Shown one piece after another: positions 1-6,031 of a stretch of DNA of 6,031 nucleotides. How positions within the stretch are numbered: the first letter of the stretch is position 1; each line of letters opens with the position of its first letter. The notes beneath the pieces were generated by a model. It was not told the origin of the DNA. It did not search any database and saw only the letters and a program-made list of their open reading frames with translations. A program made the translations under genes and the position numbers. This DNA is from Planctomycetaceae bacterium. Its GTDB lineage: Bacteria > Planctomycetota > Planctomycetia > Pirellulales > Pirellulaceae. The DNA is taken from the NCBI GenBank assembly GCA_002862265.1, contig PKCQ01000254.1, positions 1-6,031 on the forward strand, read 5' to 3'.

Positions 1-1568
1 TTCACGGCCAAGACAACATATCCCTTGGAGGCCATCATGTGGAAATTCCAGCGGTAGGAGAACCACTGGCCGATCTGGCCCTGCGGTCCGCCTTGGCAGT
101 AAGTCAACATTGGCCATTGCTTGTCGTCGGACTCGTCGTAGTCAGGAGGAAGGATTACCCAATTGTGAATCTTCTTGCCGTCCGTCGCCGTAAAGAAGCG
201 TTCCTCGATACGAGGCAACTCCAAGTCTGCGAAAATGCCACCGTTCACATCTGTGATGGTGACGCTCTCTTGCGTCTGCGTATCGACCAGAGCCAACTCG
301 GTCGGACGCAGCATGCACTGCTGCCGAGCTAGAACTAGTGATGTGCCTGGGACGGGTGCGACCAACGAAAAGTTGTATCGCCCCTGCGAGATTTGCTTAA
401 GCTCCGAGGATTCGACGTCAATCATGTACAGCTGATCTGTACCTCGCGTCTCACTTGCGAAGTACAGCGACTCATTGTCGTTGCTCCACGTCGCATTGTG
501 AGCGGTTTGATCGAGCCCGCTGGTGATCTCCCGCATGCCGCCACCTTGGCGATCATACAGCATGATGCGATTTCGATCGGACTCAAAACTGGCTCGTTCC
601 ATCGAATGAAAGGCCAAGTAACGGCCGTCGGACGAGTAGCGAGGCTCCATGTCGTAGCCTGGCATCCCTGGTGTAATAGATTTCATCGCACCGCCCTCAA
701 CAGAGACCGTGTAGACCCCTGTGTCGGTACTCTCAGCTGGGTTGTTGACCAGCTTCAAAGTCAAAGCCAACTCTTGGCCATCAGGCGAAAATTCAAATTG
801 CTCGGAACCACCAAATGGAGGAACGGGGCAATCGGCTTTCAACGTGCTCATCAAGTCCTTCGCGTCACTGGCCTTACCCGCTTTGTCAATCTTGACAACA
901 TGCACGTGGCTGTAAGCATAATCGTGCCAAGCATTCCAGTGGCGGTAGAGCAACGAGTCGATAATGCGGGCATCAGCCTTCGGCAAGTCTTTGTAAATCT
1001 CGTTGACCTTTTGATCCATCTTCACATCAACCGTGAAAGCGATCGCATTGCCAGCTGGCGAGACTTTCAGATTGGCAATTCCATCTTCAACTTCCGTTAG
1101 TTGCACCGCTTCCCCACCGGCTGGATCGAGCATCCAAGCTTGTGGTGCTCCGGACTTAGGCTCTTCACCTTCAGCCGCCTCCTTCGAAGCTCCAGGGGCG
1201 ATATATACAAGCTTTGCACCGGTGCTGTGATTGAACCAGCTGAGGTCATGCAGACCTTTGACGTCGCTCTGCAGTGTCTTGGTAGGCATGGTCTTAAGCA
1301 CACTATCGAAGGCCGCCGCTCGATCCGGACTTTCTGGCAACATATTCGGTAGGTCCTGCAAGTACAAAGTGACTCTGCCGCTGTTCTCCTCCAGGTCATA
1401 GCGAGTCACCAGATAGGCCAGTTGCCTTCCGTCGGGCGAAACGGCCGAGCCACCAATTCGTCCCAGGTCCCAAAGTTTCTCCGGAGTGAGTCGCTCCCCA
1501 GCCGTGGCCGCAGGAGCAAAGATGGTTAGCAGGGCTATGGAAAATGCGAAGAGTGCGCGAGGCATCAT
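1..1568 (-). CDS. Exported S9-family peptidase (prolyl oligopeptidase / DPP5-like), 3' end beyond the left edge
   Basis: This is a secreted serine peptidase of family S9, expected to act on peptides or dipeptides outside the cytoplasm. The reading frame is open for 522 visible codons and leaves the window at the left edge. Residues 1-23 form a signal peptide: a short basic start, a hydrophobic core and an ATA cleavage site, with no lipobox cysteine. A TolB/WD40-like beta-propeller follows, with repeats marked by SPDG (44-47), SPAG (170-173), SPDG (261-264), SSDG (312-315) and a degenerate SNDN (362-365). RHWNAWHDYAYSHVHV (209-224) is the Trp/His-rich strand typical of DPP5-like S9 proteins. 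The hydrolase domain starts near 463 with DGKKIHNWVILPP. It is followed by CQGGPQGQIGQWFSYRWNF (from 491), the oxyanion-side region conserved in the family. The catalytic Ser, Asp and His would lie in the missing 130-180 residues, so activity cannot be judged. Two tandem ATGs (1568 and 1565) could each start the protein. The gene is divergent from the RND permease. Confidence 0.93.
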   Translation of the reverse strand, partial: MMPRALFAFSIALLTIFAPAATAGERLTPEKLWDLGRIGGSAVSPDGRQLAYLVTRYDLEENSGRVTLYLQDLPNMLPESPDRAAAFDSVLKTMPTKTLQSDVKGLHDLSWFNHSTGAKLVYIAPGASKEAAEGEEPKSGAPQAWMLDPAGGEAVQLTEVEDGIANLKVSPAGNAIAFTVDVKMDQKVNEIYKDLPKADARIIDSLLYRHWNAWHDYAYSHVHVVKIDKAGKASDAKDLMSTLKADCPVPPFGGSEQFEFSPDGQELALTLKLVNNPAESTDTGVYTVSVEGGAMKSITPGMPGYDMEPRYSSDGRYLAFHSMERASFESDRNRIMLYDRQGGGMREITSGLDQTAHNATWSNDNESLYFASETRGTDQLYMIDVESSELKQISQGRYNFSLVAPVPGTSLVLARQQCMLRPTELALVDTQTQESVTITDVNGGIFADLELPRIEERFFTATDGKKIHNWVILPPDYDESDDKQWPMLTYCQGGPQGQIGQWFSYRWNFHMMASKGYVVLAV

Positions 1569-1573
1569 TCAAA

Positions 1574-1579
1574 TCCTTC
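1574..1579 (-). promoter_or_regulatory. Shine-Dalgarno site of the S9 peptidase gene
   Basis: The minus strand reads GAAGGA here. It lies 5 nt before the first ATG (1568-1566) and 8 nt before the second ATG (1565-1563). The second ATG has the more usual spacing, so the protein may begin one residue later. The difference does not affect the signal peptide. Confidence 0.6.
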
Positions 1580-1691
1580 ACTGAGTGTACGCGACGATCG
1601 AGCGGGAAAAGTAAGCTATTTCAAGGAACCGATAAGCCCCTAAGTCAGACCTTCACGCCCCAGATTACAACGATTTCGCCAACCCTCCAAG

Positions 1692-1704
1692 CGGCCATAG
1701 GCCG
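1692..1704. repeat. GC-rich 13-bp dyad in the divergent intergenic region
   Basis: CGGCC-ATA-GGCCG is a perfect 5-bp inverted repeat with a 3-nt centre. It lies about 124 bp upstream of the S9 peptidase start and about 118 bp upstream of the RND start. It could be a protein-binding site or a small hairpin. It has no T-run, so it is not a terminator. A dyad of this size can arise by chance. Confidence 0.3.
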
Positions 1705-1743
1705 ACATTCTTTTCAACCCTGGGCCAAGAGGACAATCAGTCC

Positions 1744-1761
1744 GAAATTGAGCCGAATTTC
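1744..1761. promoter_or_regulatory. Candidate operator: GAAATT-N6-AATTTC dyad over the -35 box
   Basis: This is a perfect 6-bp inverted repeat with a 6-nt spacer (GAGCCG). It covers the proposed -35 hexamer (1748-1753) of the RND permease promoter. The size and placement suit a dimeric repressor. The regulator is unknown, and a single short dyad in about 250 bp is only weak evidence. Confidence 0.3.
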
Positions 1762-1776
1762 CCTCAATGCTATAGT
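1748..1776 (+). promoter_or_regulatory. Sigma-70-like promoter for the RND permease gene
   Basis: The -35 box is TTGAGC (1748-1753, 4 of 6 to consensus). The -10 box is TATAGT (1771-1776, 5 of 6), with an optimal 17-bp spacer. Transcription would start near 1783 and give a leader of about 40 nt before the TTG start at 1822. No comparably good promoter was found on the opposite strand for the S9 peptidase gene. Confidence 0.5.
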
Positions 1777-1821
1777 CCTTTCAGTCGCGATTATCTTGCC
1801 GCCAACTCTGAAAGCTTCAGT

Positions 1822-4164
1822 TTGATCTCCTCCGTGGCAAGTTTCTTGGTCCGTTGGCATCTTGGCCTGCTCACTACGGCGCTTGCAGTTGCGTTGATCG
1901 GCCTGCCTGTTTCGCATGATCTCAACTTGGATTGGTCCGTGGAGGGGATGTTTCCCCAGAACGATCCAACCGTCGAAGCTTATCGTCACTTGCAAGAGCG
2001 GTTTGGTGCTAAGGACATCTGTTTAGCTGTGTACCATGATCCGGAGCTATGGGATGCGTCTGGAGCAGGACTGAAGCGTCTAGAAGAGATCAGTGAAGGC
2101 TTGGCGAAAGTGGATGGCATACAGGCTGTCTTGAGCCTATCGGAGCTCAACCAAGTGCTAAAGACTGTGCGTGGCCCCATGCGACTGTTTGCCAACCATG
2201 ATGGCTCGCCACTGCTGGACCCCAACGACAAGCTTGCCCAAGCGTTAGCACGAGTCTTCGAAAGCTATACCCATCGTCCGGAAACGAACTATGTCGCGAT
2301 AGCGTGCATGCTGGAAACGGTGGATAGCGAATCACGGCCTGGACCTTCCGATCATGAAGTGACACTTCAGCGAATCGATGACTTCATGAAACAGATCCCT
2401 TCACCTGCGGCGCTAGGCATGGTAACCGGTGAACCAGTCTTGGTGGCCGAAGGCTTTAAAATGGTGCAGCGTGACGGAATTCGACTGGGCATCACCTGCT
2501 CAGTGATCGTGTCCTTGGTGCTGTTGCTTTGCTTTCGATCACTGCGGTGGACCCTGATTCCGATGGCGGTGGTGCACTGGTCTTTGATCGCGACGCAAGC
2601 GAGTCTCGTCTGGCTCGCCATGGATTTGACTATGATCAGCAGCACGCTCACTTCGATCGTGACTGTGATTGGTGTGGCGACCTCCATCCACTTGCTACTT
2701 CGGTTCCAGGAAGAACGACGGTGCGGCGTTGAGCGAAGGCAAGCTCTCGAATCAACCCTCTGTGTACTCCTCAAACCAATCTTCTTCGCCTGCGTCACGG
2801 ATGCGGTCGGATTCTGCGCTCTGCTATTCGCTAACGTGGGCCCAGTGAGAGATTTCGGCCTGATGATGGCGATGGGCTCGATGGCCGTGTTTTTTGCAAT
2901 CATTCTTGTTGTTCCAGGCCTTGCTTTGCTCGGCCCCTGGGATACCGATCCCCGAACACCAAAACTAGATTTAGCTTTGCGTTTGATGCTTCGCAGAGTC
3001 CTGAAGTCTTGCCTGAAGCTTCGCAGAACAGGACTTGTGTCACTGTTCCTCGTTCTCACCCTTTCCGTTTGGGGAAGTCTTCGCATGCAAGTGGAGTCAG
3101 ATTTCACCAAGAACTTCAGGGCAGACAGCCCACTGATGCAAGGTTACTCGGTGATCGAAGACGAGCTGGGCGGAGCTGGAGTGTGGGACGTGATGCTGCC
3201 CGCCCCTACCAATTTAAGTGCGGAGTACTTGCGTGCAGTAGAGGAATTAGAGCAGGAACTGCGTGATCTGAGGGTCGAGCTGGCTGGAACAGACGATGAT
3301 GGTGTGGCCGGCGAAATCAGATTGACTAAGGTGCTCAGTATCATCGACGCAGTAAGAGCCCTGGACGCGGAAATGATGACGCGAATGATCGCTCCGCTGG
3401 CTCGGCTAAAACTAATGCAATCGGCTATGCCCGACTTCTCGCAGGCATTGCTTACTCAGGCACCAGACGATAACGGTCAGCATTGGTTGCGGATCATGCT
3501 CCGGAGCCAGGAACAGGTGCCGGCAGCCGCCAAGAGCGCGCTTGTATTGCGAGTGCAGAAACTCGTTCAAGAACGATGCCAGTCAGAAGAGTGGAAACAA
3601 ATGCTTGGCATTAGCTTTGTGAAGGACAAGCTACCGATTGCAGAAGTTGCTGGTTATCACGTGATGCTTGGCAGACTCGTTGAGAATGTTTTGGCCGATC
3701 AATGGCGTTGCTTCTTCATCGCCACTGGCGGCGTATTCGTCATCATGTGCATTGCGATTGGCAGTTGGAAGCTGGCCGCAGTGACATTGATTCCAAACTC
3801 ACTGCCAATCTTGCTAGTACTCGGTTACCTCGGCTGGACCGGAACTCGAGCCAACATGGGGGTCGCACTTATTGCGGCCGTGTCATTGGGACTTTCGATC
3901 GATAGCTCCATTCACTACCTCTCACATTATCGCCGCAGGATCAGCGAAGGATCCAAGCCACGCAAGGCCATGCAGTCGGCACAGGAAAATGTTGGGCTAG
4001 CCGCCTTGCTAGCGACCATCGCCTTGGTGGCCGGATTTGTCACTCTTTGTATCAGCGAGTTCGAACCGACTGTCGTCTTTGGCGGTCTAGCCAGTGTCAC
4101 GTTGCTCGGCGGCCTCCTGGGAAACCTAATTATCTTGCCTCTGTTGATCGCTGGCAAAGATTGA
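1822..4164 (+). CDS. RND-superfamily permease (MMPL / patched-like exporter), 780 residues
   Basis: This is a complete inner-membrane permease of the RND superfamily, in the single-gene 'predicted exporter' group with MMPL, HpnN and patched-like domains. Such proteins export lipids or other hydrophobic molecules using the proton gradient; the substrate here is unknown. The layout is the duplicated RND fold. TM1 is about 12-30, outer loop 1 about 31-220, TM2-TM6 about 222-370, a short inner linker, and TM7 about 404-420. Outer loop 2 is about 423-628, with GVWDVMLPAP near 453-462 and a predicted helical hairpin (EYLRAVEELEQELRDLR). TM8-TM12 are about 630-776. The repeat motifs are GVATSIHLLLRF (from 284, TM4) and GLSIDSSIHYLSHYRR (from 690, TM10). 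D694 is present, but the matching acidic residue is absent from TM4. The start is TTG: the frame is open upstream to 1636 but has no ATG, GTG or TTG before 1822, and this start places TM1 normally. No clear ribosome-binding site precedes it. A later GTG at 1834 is the alternative. Confidence 0.9.
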   Translation: MISSVASFLVRWHLGLLTTALAVALIGLPVSHDLNLDWSVEGMFPQNDPTVEAYRHLQERFGAKDICLAVYHDPELWDASGAGLKRLEEISEGLAKVDGIQAVLSLSELNQVLKTVRGPMRLFANHDGSPLLDPNDKLAQALARVFESYTHRPETNYVAIACMLETVDSESRPGPSDHEVTLQRIDDFMKQIPSPAALGMVTGEPVLVAEGFKMVQRDGIRLGITCSVIVSLVLLLCFRSLRWTLIPMAVVHWSLIATQASLVWLAMDLTMISSTLTSIVTVIGVATSIHLLLRFQEERRCGVERRQALESTLCVLLKPIFFACVTDAVGFCALLFANVGPVRDFGLMMAMGSMAVFFAIILVVPGLALLGPWDTDPRTPKLDLALRLMLRRVLKSCLKLRRTGLVSLFLVLTLSVWGSLRMQVESDFTKNFRADSPLMQGYSVIEDELGGAGVWDVMLPAPTNLSAEYLRAVEELEQELRDLRVELAGTDDDGVAGEIRLTKVLSIIDAVRALDAEMMTRMIAPLARLKLMQSAMPDFSQALLTQAPDDNGQHWLRIMLRSQEQVPAAAKSALVLRVQKLVQERCQSEEWKQMLGISFVKDKLPIAEVAGYHVMLGRLVENVLADQWRCFFIATGGVFVIMCIAIGSWKLAAVTLIPNSLPILLVLGYLGWTGTRANMGVALIAAVSLGLSIDSSIHYLSHYRRRISEGSKPRKAMQSAQENVGLAALLATIALVAGFVTLCISEFEPTVVFGGLASVTLLGGLLGNLIILPLLIAGKD

Positions 4165-4277
4165 CTTCAAGCCAATTTGATTCGCCCACCTTTGGTAAAC
4201 CCACATGCCAAGTAGAATACCTAACACTGGCAGCTCATTGGCTGTTCAATGTGAGAATGCCGGTTCACCCTGACACA

Positions 4278-4284
4278 GAAAAGG
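4278..4284 (+). promoter_or_regulatory. Shine-Dalgarno site of rarD
   Basis: GAAAAGG lies 4 nt before the ATG at 4289. The spacing is slightly short, but it supports this ATG, which also places the first membrane segment at residues 10-30 as is usual for RarD. Confidence 0.5.
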
Positions 4285-4288
4285 CTGC

Positions 4289-5215
4289 ATGTCGAATCCT
4301 AAAGACACTGTGCGCGTTGGACTCGCAGCAGCTATTGGGGCTTATCTTCTCTGGGGCGTGTTTCCAATCTTCTGGAAACAGCTTGGAAAATTCGATCCGC
4401 TTCAGGTCGTGGGACATCGTGTCATCTGGTCTTTTCTGATCCTGACTGTGATCAGCTTTTGGTTTCTGCAAGCATCTGAGACACGAAAGCAGTTCTTCTC
4501 CGCGTTGCTTGATCGGAAAGTATGGCGAACCTTTGCAATCGCGGGCTTGATGATTGCTTCTAACTGGTTGGCCTTTGTATGGGCGATGAGTCACGACCGA
4601 GTCGTTCAGGCTTCGCTGGGATATTACATCAACCCCCTTTTCAATGTCCTCCTCGGCGTCGTGCTTCTTGGCGAACGCCTAAACAAGATGCAATGGTTTG
4701 CTATAGCCGTGGCAGCCAGTGGTGTCGTCATCTTCACCGTGGCTTTGGGGGGCTTGCCGTGGGTTTCACTCGTCCTCGCCGTCACCTTTGCGCTGTATTC
4801 GCTGGTGAAGAAAAAGGCTACGTTGCCGGCTCTGCAGGGATTATATCTAGAGACCACGATCTTGCTGGTGCCAGCCGTTGTTTTCTTGGGCTATGTGGAG
4901 TCAACGAGTCAAAACGGCGCGTTCCAGTCGGGCGATCTGCGACTACTCGCCTTGCTAGTGCTGGGAGGGACTGTCACGATCGCGCCACTGGCGCTCTTTG
5001 CCTTCGCAGCGAAACGAGCACCTTTGTCATCGATCGGCGTTTTGCAGTACATTGCACCAACGATGCAGTTTCTTCTCGGCGTTTTTCTCTACGGCGAGGA
5101 ATTTGACACCCTGCAGCTGGTTGGCTTCTCATTCGTATGGCTGGCACTAGCGGTCTATCTTTGGAACAGCCTCTCAAAGAACAAGCCCGTGTCGAGCAAA
5201 CATAAGGAACAGTAG
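4289..5215 (+). CDS. rarD: RarD-type EamA/DMT-superfamily permease
   Basis: This is a complete 308-residue inner-membrane permease of the drug/metabolite transporter superfamily, RarD subfamily, close to the family's usual 290-310 residues. In E. coli rarD is annotated as a chloramphenicol-sensitivity protein; its natural substrate is not settled. Ten hydrophobic segments are visible, at about 10-30, 43-60, 80-98, 107-128, 134-152, 155-171, 186-203, 218-238, 245-267 and 274-293. RarD signatures are AYLLWGVFPIFWK (18-30), GHRVIWS (42-48), SNWLAFVWAM (91-100) and QASLGYYINPLFNVLLGVVL (107-126). Others are GER (128-130), YSLVKKK (170-176) and SSIGVLQYIAPTMQFLLGVF (247-266). The C-terminus is short, polar and lysine-rich, placing it in the cytoplasm. 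The gene lies 124 bp after the RND gene on the same strand. That gap has no good terminator and only a weak possible promoter (TTTGGT-16-TAGAAT, 4191-4218), so co-transcription is possible. Its stop is 8 bp from the stop of the converging gene. Confidence 0.93.
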   Translation: MSNPKDTVRVGLAAAIGAYLLWGVFPIFWKQLGKFDPLQVVGHRVIWSFLILTVISFWFLQASETRKQFFSALLDRKVWRTFAIAGLMIASNWLAFVWAMSHDRVVQASLGYYINPLFNVLLGVVLLGERLNKMQWFAIAVAASGVVIFTVALGGLPWVSLVLAVTFALYSLVKKKATLPALQGLYLETTILLVPAVVFLGYVESTSQNGAFQSGDLRLLALLVLGGTVTIAPLALFAFAAKRAPLSSIGVLQYIAPTMQFLLGVFLYGEEFDTLQLVGFSFVWLALAVYLWNSLSKNKPVSSKHKEQ

Positions 5216-5223
5216 TGTTCTAA

Positions 5224-6031
5224 CTACTTTCTACGAATGAAGATCAGAGCATTCGAAAGTTCGCGATACTTATCACCTGTTGGTGGCTGGAGCATCTGCA
5301 TGTCTCCAAAGCCCATCTCACGTTGCTCGTTCGAAACGTACTTCGGCTGAGAGAACGGTACCGTCGTGGACACTTGCCCAGCAATACTAACTGAGACAGG
5401 GGCAGCAAACTTTTGGTTAACTGAGAAGCGATTCCCCGTGCATTCGGCGACGGATTTGAGCAGCTGTTGCTGAGCCGTGTCGTAGCCCAATCCAAAACCG
5501 ATACGTGGAAAGTCATCGTTATTACGGGAAATCTCATCCAGAGCTCGACTAAGGTCTGCGGCGGGAGCACGCACGAATAAGATCGATGCATCTTCCCAAT
5601 CCCCCTCCTCCTTGTTGACAAGCATTCGTGCTTCGGAGATTGCCTTCTTCACTTGCGCGTCGCCTTCAATCGGCTCGTCTATCTCGATCCCAGACTGCTT
5701 GAAAACGCGACTGAGTAAGTCGTTCTTGTGAGCGTGCTCCGACATTTCAATGTCGACCAACATAACCAAGAATATTGCCGGGAACTCCATTTCGCTGACG
5801 TAGACAATATCCATCTTGGCAGCTGGGTCGAGCTGCTCAGCCTCGTGTCCTGGAAACGGATTCTGCGGCAGCGTCTTTTCTGCACCAGGATCCTGTGCAA
5901 GCTTTGTACCTGGATCCGGATCTACGTTATCTTCGCCCTCTGCAAGATTCGAATCAGAAGGAGCGAGCAGAGCTAGCAGACTGAAGATCAGTAAAAGTGC
6001 AGCTGCAACACCTAACGCACCGGCCCAAACA
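5224..6031 (-). CDS. Membrane-anchored protein of unknown function, 5' end beyond the right edge; possibly an anti-sigma-factor-type protein
   Basis: The frame is open from the right edge to the TAG at 5224-5226, giving 268 visible residues. It should not be started at the internal ATG at 5814, because open sequence with a clear membrane segment continues upstream. Numbered from the window edge, residues 2-23 are a strong single membrane helix (AGALGVAAALLLIFSLLALL). Residues 24-72 are an acidic linker rich in Asp, Glu, Pro and Gly. Residues 73-268 form a mixed alpha/beta domain ending in IFIRRK, with a single cysteine (AECTGNRF). In the domain, MVLVDIEMS-type and ILFVRAPAADLSRALDEISR (150-169) segments look like a strand followed by a helix, possibly a repeated fold. 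The anchor, linker and outer domain recall planctomycete proteins encoded next to ECF sigma factors, whose zinc-finger part would be upstream. This is a resemblance only and no motif proves it. The gene converges on rarD. Confidence 0.75.
   Translation of the reverse strand, partial: VWAGALGVAAALLLIFSLLALLAPSDSNLAEGEDNVDPDPGTKLAQDPGAEKTLPQNPFPGHEAEQLDPAAKMDIVYVSEMEFPAIFLVMLVDIEMSEHAHKNDLLSRVFKQSGIEIDEPIEGDAQVKKAISEARMLVNKEEGDWEDASILFVRAPAADLSRALDEISRNNDDFPRIGFGLGYDTAQQQLLKSVAECTGNRFSVNQKFAAPVSVSIAGQVSTTVPFSQPKYVSNEQREMGFGDMQMLQPPTGDKYRELSNALIFIRRK

Noticed and set aside
393..1100. A 235-codon plus-strand open frame
   Set aside because: It lies antisense to the S9 peptidase, whose frame is intact and carries clear family motifs. 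The plus-strand translation shows no recognisable domain.
1208..1222. A near match to 5897-5911 (CAAGCTTTG followed by YACC)
   Set aside because: The match is short and both copies encode a Gly-Thr/Ala-Lys-Leu peptide on the minus strand, so it is coding coincidence rather than a repeat.
2367..3110. A 247-codon minus-strand open frame
   Set aside because: It lies antisense to the RND permease. Its Ser/Arg/Thr-rich translation is what the reverse of membrane-protein codons gives.
4236..4256. Possible hairpin CATTG-GCTGTT-CAATG before rarD
   Set aside because: The stem is 5 bp and AT-rich with no T-run, too weak for a terminator or a regulatory RNA element.
4579..5106. A 175-codon plus-strand open frame inside rarD
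   Set aside because: It is a frame-shifted shadow of rarD, rich in Arg, Cys and Ser. The rarD frame has strong family matches over its whole length.
5885..5923. Repeated GGATCC palindromes, including CAGGATCCTG, around an AAGCTT site
   Set aside because: They lie in the Asp/Pro/Gly-coding linker of the minus-strand gene and follow from repeated Asp-Pro codons. The arms do not form a longer stem.
5728..5976. An 82-codon plus-strand open frame
   Set aside because: It is antisense to the anchored protein gene, has no start signal, and shows no plausible protein features.

Overview
The window carries four protein-coding genes, two of them cut by the window edges. I see no RNA gene, CRISPR array, insertion sequence or prophage part. 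Base composition is near even with a slight GC excess. The gene content suggests an aerobic-type environmental Gram-negative-like bacterium: a secreted S9 prolyl-oligopeptidase-like peptidase, a single-gene RND/MMPL exporter, a RarD-type permease, and a membrane-anchored protein resembling those next to ECF sigma factors. The loose gene packing, the TTG start and the style of the RND and anchored proteins make Planctomycetota (Pirellulales-like) my best guess. This is inference only, because no taxonomic marker gene is present.

Layout from left to right. Positions 1-1568 on the minus strand hold the N-terminal three quarters of an exported S9 peptidase: signal peptide, beta-propeller, and the first part of the alpha/beta hydrolase domain. 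The catalytic residues lie beyond the left edge. Positions 1569-1821 are a divergent intergenic region. It holds a good sigma-70-like promoter reading right (TTGAGC-17-TATAGT), a GAAATT-N6-AATTTC dyad overlapping the -35 box, and a GC-rich 13-bp dyad. Positions 1822-4164 on the plus strand hold a complete 780-residue RND-superfamily permease with 12 membrane segments, starting at TTG. A 124-bp gap without a convincing terminator separates it from rarD (4289-5215, plus strand), a complete 10-segment EamA/RarD permease. Only 8 bp further on, the stop codon of a minus-strand gene (5224 to beyond the right edge) meets rarD tail to tail. That gene encodes a membrane-anchored protein with an acidic, proline-rich linker and an outer globular domain.

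How the genes relate. The S9 peptidase and the RND exporter are transcribed divergently and could share a control region. The RND permease and rarD point the same way and may be co-transcribed. Nothing in the sequence ties the four genes into one pathway, and I do not see a clearly new multi-gene system. The most interesting points are the loss of the acidic residue from the first half of the RND permease's paired motif, and the identity of the anchored protein at the right edge.
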